Origin: Marivirga salinae
GTDB taxonomy: Bacteria; Bacteroidota; Bacteroidia; Cytophagales; Cyclobacteriaceae
NCBI RefSeq assembly: GCF_030503855.1
Contig: NZ_CP129971.1
Coordinates: forward strand, 937,501 to 1,001,500
Direction: 5' to 3'
DNA length: 64,000 bases
The notes under the pieces were generated by a model. It saw only the letters and a list, made by a program, of their open reading frames with translations, did no database searches and was not told where the DNA came from. Below, one piece after another: positions 45,173 through 53,688 of this stretch. How positions within the stretch are numbered: the first letter of the stretch is position 1; each line of letters opens with the position of its first letter. A program made the position numbers and the translations under genes.

Positions 45173-47513
45173 TTTAGGAAAAATAGTATTCATAATCTCT
45201 TTCGTTTTAACACCGGGATTTATTTTAGCTCAAGAGAATTGTGTTGTCACCTTTTCGGGTCAAGTGTTATCTGAAGGCGAACACCAGCCTGTTTCTTTTG
45301 CAAGTGTTTATATGCCTGGATTGGAAAAAGGAATTCAATCCGATGAAAATGGTAATTTTTCCATAAGCATTCCTTGTCATGAGAAATATGAAGTCATGAT
45401 AAGCCATGTAGAATTTCAATCTGCTAGCACTTTTATATCTATTGGAATTAATGACTTTGAAAAGGATTTTTATCTAAGTCCAAAAGATAATGTATTATTA
45501 GCTGTAAGTGTTCATTCCCATAAAAGAGAAGAAGTATTATTAAGCAATGTGGAAAGTGTATTATCCACCAGAGAATTAAGAAAATTAAAGGGTAAATCCT
45601 TATCAGAATCCGTGAGTACTTTGCCGGGAGTTTACAATATTAAAACGGGTCCTGGCATCAATAAGCCGATGATTCACGGTCTTTATGGAAGCAGAATTCA
45701 AGTTGTTAACAATGAAGTGGCGCAGATGGGACAGCAATGGGGAGTGGACCATGCTCCGGAAATTGATCCATTTGTGGCATCACGAATAACAATCGTAAAA
45801 GGTGCTTCCTCCGTAAAATATGGCCCTAGAGCAATTGGAGGTGCATTATTATTAGAACCAGAACCACTTTTACCTGATTCTGCATTACATGGAAGTTTGG
45901 ATTTAGTCGGATTCACTAATGGAAGAGGGGGAATAGGTTCAGCGATGCTTTCAGGGAGTTTTTTATTGAATAAGGAAGAATCCATTAATTGGAGAATTCA
46001 ATCTTCAGCCAAGAAATCAGGTGATCAACAAGCAGCTAACTACAATTTAACTAATACGGGTAGTGAGGAATTGAATTTCTCTGCAGCTGCCAATTATATC
46101 AAAGACGATCTGCAGGCTGATCTTTTCTATAGCAGATTTTCCACAGAGATAGGAATTTTGAGAGGAGCTCATATCGGGAATGTAGATAATTTCTTTGAAG
46201 CATTAAATAAGCGTCCACCATTCTTCACAGAAGATTTTTCCTATAAAATCAATAACCCAAAGCAGAATGTTGTGCATCAATTGGTGAAAGCCAAGGTGCA
46301 CATAGACCGCTCTGATTATGGAGATTTTGATTTCATTTATGCCTATCAGCAAAATGCTAGACAAGAATTTGATATCCGAAGAGGAGGAAGAAGCGATAGA
46401 CCTTCTGTTGATTTACAATTGGATAGCCATGTAGCTAAACTTCTATTTCATCATGAACCAATCTGGAATAATTTAAGCGGAGAAATTGGCTTAGATTACG
46501 AATATCAAAATAATAAAAATGTCCCAGGAACAGGTACAACACCTTTAATCCCTAATTATTCTAGCTTTCAAACGGGTACATTTTTAAATGAAGCCTGGGC
46601 TGCCGAAAATTGGAATTTAGAAGCTGGATTAAGATTTGATGCCATAGCCATTGATGTTTTAAAATTTAATACAGAAGGTGACTTAATCAATCCAAAGCAT
46701 CAGTACAATATGTTCTCAGGAATAGTTGGAGGGAGTTATGATATCAGTAAAAATTTTAAGTATAAATCCAATTTAAGTTGGAGCCAGAGAGCCCCCAGCA
46801 TTAATGAATTATATAGTCAGGGTTTGCATCATAGTGTAGCCGCAATTGAGGAAGGTGATGATCAACTTTCTCCGGAAACCTCATTGAAATGGTTGCATAG
46901 TATTCAGTTTAGCCAGAATGAAAAATTTAAACTGAATGTGGATGCATATGCAAGCAGAATACAAAATTACATCTATTTAGAACCAGAAGAGCCAAGATTA
47001 ACTATTAGAGGGGCTTTTCCTGTATACCGATATAAACAAACCTTAGCGGATATTTTCGGAACAGACATTATAGGTAGTTATGAATTTTTCCATCATTTTA
47101 CTTTAAACACCAAGGCTTCCATCATCAGAGGAAATGATATTTCCAATGAATTGCCTTTGATTTTCATGCCCGCGGATAGATGGGAAAACACTTTAAACTG
47201 GAGATTGTCCAATAAACTGGGCTTTAAGGAAATTGATTTCAGTTTAAGCGGTTTAAAGGTTTTTGAGCAACATAGAGCTCCAATAACAGAAACGGAAGCT
47301 TATGAACAAGCTACTGTTCCGGTGCCAGAAGGCTATTTTATTACGAACTTTTCATTGGACACCACTCGAAAATTAGAGAACGCTCAGCTCAATATTGGCT
47401 TTAGCATTTACAATGTATTGAATACAGATTATACTGATTACCTGAACAGATTGCGTTTTTACGCAGCCGAAACAGGCAGGAATTTTGAATTAAGAATTAA
47501 TTATATCTTTTGA
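45165..47513 (+). CDS. TonB-dependent outer-membrane receptor
   Basis: The 782-residue precursor has a signal peptide ending ILAQ, an N-terminal carboxypeptidase-like beta-sandwich (about 25-110), a plug domain (about 125-235) and a 22-strand barrel ending in a terminal phenylalanine. The plug contains MGQQWGVDHAPEIDPF near residues 185-200, a histidine- and acid-bearing sequence typical of a receptor subgroup resembling the zinc receptor ZnuD. The substrate is not proven; metal uptake is inferred from this motif and from the palindromic operator. A small acidic lipoprotein gene follows after 83 bases. Confidence 0.9.
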   Translation: MLRLGKIVFIISFVLTPGFILAQENCVVTFSGQVLSEGEHQPVSFASVYMPGLEKGIQSDENGNFSISIPCHEKYEVMISHVEFQSASTFISIGINDFEKDFYLSPKDNVLLAVSVHSHKREEVLLSNVESVLSTRELRKLKGKSLSESVSTLPGVYNIKTGPGINKPMIHGLYGSRIQVVNNEVAQMGQQWGVDHAPEIDPFVASRITIVKGASSVKYGPRAIGGALLLEPEPLLPDSALHGSLDLVGFTNGRGGIGSAMLSGSFLLNKEESINWRIQSSAKKSGDQQAANYNLTNTGSEELNFSAAANYIKDDLQADLFYSRFSTEIGILRGAHIGNVDNFFEALNKRPPFFTEDFSYKINNPKQNVVHQLVKAKVHIDRSDYGDFDFIYAYQQNARQEFDIRRGGRSDRPSVDLQLDSHVAKLLFHHEPIWNNLSGEIGLDYEYQNNKNVPGTGTTPLIPNYSSFQTGTFLNEAWAAENWNLEAGLRFDAIAIDVLKFNTEGDLINPKHQYNMFSGIVGGSYDISKNFKYKSNLSWSQRAPSINELYSQGLHHSVAAIEEGDDQLSPETSLKWLHSIQFSQNEKFKLNVDAYASRIQNYIYLEPEEPRLTIRGAFPVYRYKQTLADIFGTDIIGSYEFFHHFTLNTKASIIRGNDISNELPLIFMPADRWENTLNWRLSNKLGFKEIDFSLSGLKVFEQHRAPITETEAYEQATVPVPEGYFITNFSLDTTRKLENAQLNIGFSIYNVLNTDYTDYLNRLRFYAAETGRNFELRINYIF

Positions 47514-47596
47514 TTAGAGCCTATTAGACACACAATACCAAACAACATAATAATATATATATCAATAATTAGTAACCGTATAAATAGAAATCAAAA

Positions 47597-48163
47597 ATGA
47601 AAACCCAAACAATGAGTATTCTAAGAAGTATGTTACTGCTAGTGGCAATATTACTTTTTTCACAGTGCAACACCGAAGATCCAGAGCCGGAAAATGAAGA
47701 AGAATTAATCACCACTTTAGAAATGACTTTCAGCCCAGTTGGTGGAGGAGATGATATTATTTTTTCTGTATATGATGAAGATGGAGATGGCCCAATGGAG
47801 CCAGAATATACCAATGGAACCTTAACAGCAAATACAGATTACAATGTTAAAATTGAAGTTAGAAATGATGTAGACAATGAAAACATCACAACAGAAATTG
47901 AAGAAGAGGATGAAGAGCATCAATTTTTCTTTGAATCTTCAGTGAGTTTGTATTTAGAATTTGCCTATAATGATACTGATGAAAATACTGATCCTGTGGG
48001 ACTTAATACTATATTCTATGCTCAAGAACCAAGTACTGGAACATTGACTGTCACTTTAAGACATGAGCCAAACAAATCCGCAGATGGCGCCATAGATGGT
48101 GACCCAAGCAATGCTGGCGGAGAAACTGATATTCAAGCTACTTTTGATGTAGTGATTGAGTAA
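47597..48163 (+). CDS. Acidic lipoprotein partner of the TonB receptor
   Basis: The 188-residue precursor has a lipoprotein-like signal with cysteine 24 (LLFSQC; glutamine before the cysteine is unusual). An extremely acidic leader with TEDPEPENEEE follows, resembling the acidic lipoprotein export signal that sends Bacteroidota lipoproteins to the cell surface. The rest is a beta-rich domain with many aspartates, including DEDGDGP. It follows the TonB receptor on the same strand and ends at a terminator. Its role as a surface metal-capture partner is inference. I recognise no named family with certainty. Confidence 0.65.
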   Translation: MKTQTMSILRSMLLLVAILLFSQCNTEDPEPENEEELITTLEMTFSPVGGGDDIIFSVYDEDGDGPMEPEYTNGTLTANTDYNVKIEVRNDVDNENITTEIEEEDEEHQFFFESSVSLYLEFAYNDTDENTDPVGLNTIFYAQEPSTGTLTVTLRHEPNKSADGAIDGDPSNAGGETDIQATFDVVIE

Positions 48164-48187
48164 AAGAAATGATATTTTGGTTTGATT

Positions 48188-48221
48188 AAAGCAGTGATTC
48201 GAGAGGGTTGCTGCTTTTTTT
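48188..48221 (+). terminator. Rho-independent terminator of the TonB receptor/lipoprotein operon
   Basis: Arms AAAGCAG and CTGCTTT close a loop of 16 bases and the second arm runs into a row of T. It lies 25 bases after the lipoprotein stop. Confidence 0.65.
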
Positions 48222-48291
48222 CCATACGAAAATTCATCAATTACAAGCTAAGCAAACGTCTAAACTGACAGCCTGCCCTATTATTAAATTT

Positions 48292-49467
48292 TTACTGTGA
48301 AAGAGGGAATCGAACTGTAAACTCAGTACCTACTCCCTCCTCGCTAGTGGCCCAAATTTCACCTCCGTGTCTATCTACAAATTCTTTACAAATCACCAAT
48401 CCTAAACCTGAACCTTTTTCTCCTGCAGTTCCTAGTGAAGTACTAATTTTAGTGATATCAAAAAGATTCCTTATCTGTTTCTTATTCATACCTACTCCAG
48501 TGTCAGAAACAGAAATTTCTACATAATCATCCTTATGATCCGTTTTAATATTTATATACCCTCCCGCATCCGTAAATTTTATGGAATTTGAAATCAAATT
48601 TCGCATTACTAAACGAAACATATTATTATCAGCATATACTATCAATTCGTGGGACGGCTTATAATTGATAGAAATATTTTTAGGCACTAGAAGTGGGCGT
48701 TTAAGCTCTATAATATCTTTGATTATCTCTGACAGGATAATCTTCTCAGGCCTAAAGCTTAGGTCACCTGTTTGGGCTTGTGCCCATTGCAATAAGTTTT
48801 CTAGTAAGGTAAGCGATCGTTTAGCGGATGACGCAATTAAGCCAGCATACTCTTGCGCTTTTTCTATATTATTTTGAGCTAATCTGGTGATAATTAATTC
48901 TGCTAGCCCTTTCAAATTGTTAAACGGCCCTCTTAAATCATGCGCTACAATGGAAAAAAGCTTATCTTTTGTGGTATTTAATTCTTTCAGTTTCCTCTGC
49001 TTATCTTTGAGCAAACTTTCCGCCTTTTTCCTATCTGTGATATCTCGTACAATCATACTTGTGCGAAGAAGTCCTGTACTGTTGGTGAAAATTTTACTTG
49101 AGTATTCCCCTATAAATCTGGTCCCGTCTTTTTTTTTGAAAATTAATTCCCCTTCAACATATCCTGATTTTTGCCTCTTCTTTAATGCCTCTGGAAGTGA
49201 TTTGTCCGTAAGATCTACCAATAAATTTCTTCCCCCCTTACAGATTTCCTCCTCCGACCAACCAAATAACTTGCAGCCGGCAGGGTTAACGGTATGAATA
49301 CCTCCATCCGGGGAAGTAATTAATAAAGCATCAGAACTATTTTCATAAAATAATTGGAAGCTTGTCTGCTTATCTTCATTTCCCTTCTGATGCGCAGTTT
49401 TTAAGTCGCTTTTTAAACGAACTAGTTCTCGCTCCAATTCCTCGTAGCTTGGTTTAGTATCCCCCAT
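48292..49467 (-). CDS. Soluble PAS-domain sensor histidine kinase
   Basis: The 391-residue protein has no membrane segment. An N-terminal coiled coil leads to a PAS domain (about 38-155, with DALLITSPDGGIHTVNPAG). The phosphoacceptor H-box SIVAHDLRGP follows near residue 175. The ATPase has N-box NLISNSIKF, DTGVGMN and GSGLGLVICKEF. It should autophosphorylate in response to a cytosolic cue and pass phosphate to a response regulator. No regulator gene is adjacent, so it is an orphan kinase. The upstream region contains several palindromes. Confidence 0.92.
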   Translation of the reverse strand: MGDTKPSYEELERELVRLKSDLKTAHQKGNEDKQTSFQLFYENSSDALLITSPDGGIHTVNPAGCKLFGWSEEEICKGGRNLLVDLTDKSLPEALKKRQKSGYVEGELIFKKKDGTRFIGEYSSKIFTNSTGLLRTSMIVRDITDRKKAESLLKDKQRKLKELNTTKDKLFSIVAHDLRGPFNNLKGLAELIITRLAQNNIEKAQEYAGLIASSAKRSLTLLENLLQWAQAQTGDLSFRPEKIILSEIIKDIIELKRPLLVPKNISINYKPSHELIVYADNNMFRLVMRNLISNSIKFTDAGGYINIKTDHKDDYVEISVSDTGVGMNKKQIRNLFDITKISTSLGTAGEKGSGLGLVICKEFVDRHGGEIWATSEEGVGTEFTVRFPLSQ

Positions 49468-49735
49468 TTTCGCTTTCTCTTATTATATTACAGTCTTAGC
49501 TATCATTTACATCAAATTGTTTGAAGATTAGATATACCGCACAACATACACTTAACGAATATATAAAATACTTTAACGAAACTGTGCTACTTTATAATAA
49601 TTTTCTTGATCCCCCATTCTAGCATCTGCGGAGGATCCGCTAGTACCTTTTTCTACCACCAAGGTGGTCCGTTCCCAGTTATTACACTACGATTTGTTTG
49701 CATGGTAAAATATCTCACTGTTTACTCTAAGCAAT

Positions 49736-49888
49736 CTACAGGTAGCCATGAGGCTTTCTTTTGTACGATTTTGTATGGTCCAATGGGTCAGATAAATGCT
49801 TTTTTCTGATAGGCATCTTAAATTCTTCCTCTCTAACAACTTGCAAATTAGAAAGTGTAACTGTTACCTCGCTGAGTTCGCTTAACAT
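49736..49888 (-). pseudogene. Possible remnant coding sequence upstream of the histidine kinase
   Basis: An ATG at 49888 opens a 50-codon frame ending in TAG. The peptide starts with an amphipathic LSELSEVTVTLSNLQVV segment and ends with a basic stretch containing KSYKRKPHGYL. A second protein-like stretch with TTLVVEKGTSGSS lies further on, in another frame, and ends at 49573. They may be pieces of one frameshifted gene. No family is recognised, and chance is possible. Confidence 0.25.
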
Positions 49889-49995
49889 GCTGATTCTCAA
49901 ATTTTTCTTTCATAACATTACCTTTTGTGTAAGGCTATTTCAGGACAGGACTCCCTAAATATAATAAAAAATGATAGCCTCTTATGAACAAAAAA

Positions 49996-50022
49996 AGGCC
50001 TTCGGTTCAAAACCGAAGGCCT
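49996..50022 (-). terminator. Strong rho-independent terminator of the BNR-repeat protein gene
   Basis: Perfect 12-base arms AGGCCTTCGGTT and AACCGAAGGCCT enclose a three-base loop. On the minus strand a T-run follows directly. The hairpin lies 22 bases after the stop at 50045. Confidence 0.88.
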
Positions 50023-50044
50023 AGCTGAATCATTAAAATTTAAA

Positions 50045-53000
50045 TTATTCTTTTACTTCAATAGCTTCATACTCTTCAAAAAGGGAAAGGTCCAATTCAC
50101 TTATGCCTTCTTGATACTCTTTCCAATCTTCTGCAAAAAACAGATTTAAGGCTTCCAAAGCAGGTCGAAGTGCTTCTTCGGCTTGTTTTTTCAATCGCTC
50201 TTGAGTTGGACCTGGCTTATCAAATTTAGCTGAGGCATAATAATAAGCATTACCAATTCTATCTCCTATATCTGGAATTGGAGTTCGAATAATGCCTTGC
50301 TTTTCGCTGAAATCTTCGCCTACAAATGGCTCAAATAAAACTTCCAAGGAATCTTTGATGGCTTTGCTCTTTTTGATTTGCTCTTTAAAGCCTTTCTCAT
50401 CTTTTTCCTTCATCCATTTGATGTAGTGATCCGCTGTTTCCTTCGCTTCTAAAATTCTTTGGCTTGCTTCATGTGCTACAGTTTGCATGCTTTCTATAGA
50501 TTTCAAGAAATCATATCGAGCTTGCAAAACATCTCCAGAAAGATTATATCGAGGATCAAATTTCACTTCGATTTGAGTAGAATCTTTATGCTCACCAAAG
50601 CTTAATACTAATTTATAATTGCCTGGTAAAACATCAACTCCACCAGGTTCAGGAGTCTCTTCTTTGGTTTTGCTTCTGCTTGGTCCTCTTGCTCCTGCTT
50701 CATCCATTCTCCAATACATACGGTGAACACCATTCTTCTCCGGAGTTTTTTCCTGTAGCGTTCTGATTAGTTCTCCTTTCATATTGTAAACCTGAAGTTG
50801 AAGTGAATCATATTTTATTTTATCCTCTTCTTTTTCTTCATCCTTCTCCGCTTCTTTCTCAGATTTGTCTTCCTCTTCTTCCTTTTCTGGTATATTTACC
50901 AAATAAGAAATCATGGCATTTGAGCTTCTGTTTTCTCCATTAAAAGTAGCATTAGCTCCAAACCTTAAGCCTGTTGGCTGCTGAGTAACTACCTGATAAG
51001 CAGTTGGCGGCTCAAAAAGAGCTAATGGTTTTTCCAGTAAATCCTTGCCATCTGTAGCTAGTTTTCTTAATGGTCGGATATCATCCATTACATAAGCTGA
51101 TCTACCGAAAGTCCCAATTACCAAATCATGCTCTCTTGGGTGAATCACCATATCTCGAGTAGGTACATTAGGATAATCATTTGTCCACTTTTGCCAATCT
51201 TTTCCTTTATTTATACTGAAATATAAACCGCCATCTGTTCCTAAAAACATTAAATTTGGTTCAAGTGGATCTTGCACGAAGCTTAAGGTAAAAGTCCATA
51301 CCTGCTCTTCACTCACCAAATTAGTCCAGCTTTTACCGTAATTTGTTGTGTGGAATAAATAAGGCTTGAAATCAAAATTTCTATAATTATTCACTACTAC
51401 GAAAGCCTCTCCGGGATTAAAAGTAGAAGGTTGGATTTGAGCAAACCAAGCCGCTTCAGGTAAGCCTTTGATGTTATCGCTCACTTTTCCCCAGCTTTTT
51501 CCGCCATCTTGCGTAAGCTGTAAGTTTCCGTCATCCGTTCCTACCCACACCACATCTTCTTTCACTGCTGAAGGTCCGATAGAAATAATGGTGGTATTAT
51601 TTTCCGCCCCAGTGGCATCATAAGTTAAACCACCACTTTCAAATTGTTTTTGTTTTTCAGGATTATTGGTAGTCAAATCTGGAGAAATGATATCCCAATT
51701 TTGACCTTTATCAGTTGATTTATGCAAAAATTGACTTCCAAAATAAACCGTGCTATTGTCAAATGGGTCTTGGGCAATGGCTGCATTCCAGTTGAATCTT
51801 AACAAAACATCTTTATCTGGATGTGTTGGTCTAACGATCTGTTGTTTCCCGGTTTCTCTATCGTAGCGAACCACAAAACCTTGCTGCGATTGTGCAAAAC
51901 CATATCTGGAATCATCTTTATCAGGTATTACATCAAAGCCATCCCCAAAAGCTAATTCTTGCCAATAAGAATTTCGAATTCCCTGAGATTTCCAAACATA
52001 AGCAGGACCTACCCAGCTTCCGTTGTCTTGCATTCCGCCATAAACATTGTAAGGAAATTCAGTATCAACATTAATATGGTAATACTGTGCGATAGGTAAA
52101 TTCTTAACAAATCGCCAAGTTTCTCCTCCATCATAAGTTATATTTAAACCACCGTCATTTCCGTCCAGCATCATTTTAGGGTTTTCAGGATGGATATACC
52201 ATGCATGGTGATCAGGATGAACCCCTACATCAGTTCCATAAGCGGGCATTAATTCTTTAAAGGACTTACCGCCATCTTCACTTACATTTACATAAGTGAA
52301 AATGGTATAAAGCCTGTTTTCATTTTTCGGATCGGCATATAATTCATGATAATAAAAAGGACGATTTCCGATTTCCCCCATATCATCATTGATTTTTCCC
52401 CATTTATATCCTCCATCATCAGAGCGGTAAAGAGCGTTCTTTTTGGATTCCACTAAAGCATAAACCCTTTTAGAATTAGCGGCAGAAATTGTAATGCCTA
52501 TTCTACCTAATTCTCCTTTTGGTAAGCCTTCTTCTTCACCTAATTTCTTCCAATTTTCTCCGCCATCAACTGTCATGTAAAGTGCAGATCCCTCTCCACC
52601 AGAATTAAAAGTCCATGGTTTTCTTCTGTGCTCCCACATGGCAGCAAATAATTTATTTGGATTATTAGGATCCATGATTAAATCTGCTGCACCCGTTTTT
52701 TCATTTACGTACAAAATCTTATCCCAGCTTTTTCCACCGTCATTGGTTTTAAATACCCCTCTTTCAGGATGCTCTCCCCAAGGAGAGCCAATAGCGCCCA
52801 CATAAACTGTATTCGGATTTTTAGGGTCAATTCTAATTCTGTGGATATTTCGGGTTTTTTCCAAGCCCATTAATTTCCAGCTCTTTCCTCCATCTAATGA
52901 TTTATAAAGGCCATAACCACCATTTAAACTGTTTCGAGGATTCCCTTCACCAGTTCCTACCCATATTACATCCGGATTGTCCTGTTGAATCGCCACAGCT

Positions 53001-53281
53001 CCGATTGATAATATTTTTTCATCATCAAAAACAGGCTTCCAATCTACTCCTCCACTTTCAGATTTCCACAATCCTCCTGAAGCTGAGCCTACATACATGA
53101 TGTGAGGTTGATCATGAACTACATCGATAGCAGTAACTCTACCACTCATGCCAGCAGGGCCGATGCTTCTTACATCAATCCCTTTTAATTTTTCTAGATC
53201 TATTTCTTGAGCTGAAACTGATAAAAAGCAGCTTAAAGCAAGAAAAGTAAAAATCCATTGTTTTATAAATGATTTCCTCAT
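50045..53281 (-). CDS. Large secreted BNR/sortilin-type beta-propeller protein
   Basis: I start at the ATG at 53281, which opens a clear signal peptide ending SVSAQ; an upstream ATG would add 17 charged residues before it. The 1078-residue protein carries many BNR/Asp-box repeats (SxDGGxxW, for example KSLDGGKSW and LTQDGGKSW) over about residues 40-770, forming one or two propellers like those of sortilin and family 74 glycosidases. A lysine- and glutamate-rich linker near 810-840 leads to a helical C-terminal part. No catalytic site is recognised and no T9SS sorting domain is present. Likely periplasmic or surface-bound. Confidence 0.85.
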   Translation of the reverse strand: MRKSFIKQWIFTFLALSCFLSVSAQEIDLEKLKGIDVRSIGPAGMSGRVTAIDVVHDQPHIMYVGSASGGLWKSESGGVDWKPVFDDEKILSIGAVAIQQDNPDVIWVGTGEGNPRNSLNGGYGLYKSLDGGKSWKLMGLEKTRNIHRIRIDPKNPNTVYVGAIGSPWGEHPERGVFKTNDGGKSWDKILYVNEKTGAADLIMDPNNPNKLFAAMWEHRRKPWTFNSGGEGSALYMTVDGGENWKKLGEEEGLPKGELGRIGITISAANSKRVYALVESKKNALYRSDDGGYKWGKINDDMGEIGNRPFYYHELYADPKNENRLYTIFTYVNVSEDGGKSFKELMPAYGTDVGVHPDHHAWYIHPENPKMMLDGNDGGLNITYDGGETWRFVKNLPIAQYYHINVDTEFPYNVYGGMQDNGSWVGPAYVWKSQGIRNSYWQELAFGDGFDVIPDKDDSRYGFAQSQQGFVVRYDRETGKQQIVRPTHPDKDVLLRFNWNAAIAQDPFDNSTVYFGSQFLHKSTDKGQNWDIISPDLTTNNPEKQKQFESGGLTYDATGAENNTTIISIGPSAVKEDVVWVGTDDGNLQLTQDGGKSWGKVSDNIKGLPEAAWFAQIQPSTFNPGEAFVVVNNYRNFDFKPYLFHTTNYGKSWTNLVSEEQVWTFTLSFVQDPLEPNLMFLGTDGGLYFSINKGKDWQKWTNDYPNVPTRDMVIHPREHDLVIGTFGRSAYVMDDIRPLRKLATDGKDLLEKPLALFEPPTAYQVVTQQPTGLRFGANATFNGENRSSNAMISYLVNIPEKEEEEDKSEKEAEKDEEKEEDKIKYDSLQLQVYNMKGELIRTLQEKTPEKNGVHRMYWRMDEAGARGPSRSKTKEETPEPGGVDVLPGNYKLVLSFGEHKDSTQIEVKFDPRYNLSGDVLQARYDFLKSIESMQTVAHEASQRILEAKETADHYIKWMKEKDEKGFKEQIKKSKAIKDSLEVLFEPFVGEDFSEKQGIIRTPIPDIGDRIGNAYYYASAKFDKPGPTQERLKKQAEEALRPALEALNLFFAEDWKEYQEGISELDLSLFEEYEAIEVKE

Positions 53282-53688
53282 ATTACGAATTTTAAGTTTC
53301 TTCAATCTCGCAACAGGAAGTTTCAGATGCAAACGAATTTTATTTCAAGGGTCGAATTTATATTTGATAAATGCTGCGGCCTTAGTTCTCTCAGCTCATC
53401 ATTAGTAATGCTCTGAAAACCTCATGTCAATTTTATGCTTCTTTTCCTGTCAAAAATTACATGTTGTGAAGGCTTCAGAAAATTGTTTTAAGTATTTTCC
53501 TTTCCAGAGGAAGCGGATTCTAAATTTTAGAAACAAATATAACACAGTCAAGATTATGACTTTCTTTTGATCTTCAACATATTTTTTGGCGTGTTGGTCG
53601 AATTAATGTAAGTAAATAGCTTTATTTTTAAGATTTACGAGCTATTAATATTACTTTTCGGGTTATTAAGGAAACAGATTTAAATATT
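53282..53688. other. Intergenic region between divergent secreted-protein genes
   Basis: These 407 AT-rich bases separate the BNR-repeat and T9SS genes. -7-like matches exist on the minus strand at 53534-53541 and on the plus strand at 53359-53366, each far from a start codon. I see no RNA gene, repeat or convincing reading frame. Confidence 0.45.

Larger units (their letters stand above)
49468..50044. other. Gene-poor region with palindromes and possibly decayed coding sequence
   Basis: These 577 bases carry two GC-rich palindromes, at 49628-49640 (GCGGA, GGA, TCCGC) and 49655-49668 (ACCACC, AA, GGTGGT), and a terminator at 49996-50022. On the minus strand two short frames look protein-like: a 50-codon frame at 49736-49888 and a 30-codon stretch ending at 49573 in another frame. 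Together they suggest a broken gene or a structured leader of the histidine kinase; I cannot decide between them. Confidence 0.4.

Noticed and set aside
48887..49297. 136-codon plus-strand frame
   Set aside because: It is antisense to the PAS and H-box regions of the histidine kinase, which are well conserved.
49606..49809. 67-codon plus-strand frame as a real gene
   Set aside because: It runs through two palindromes, has cysteine- and phenylalanine-rich low-quality sequence and no promoter; the minus-strand stretches in the same place look more protein-like.
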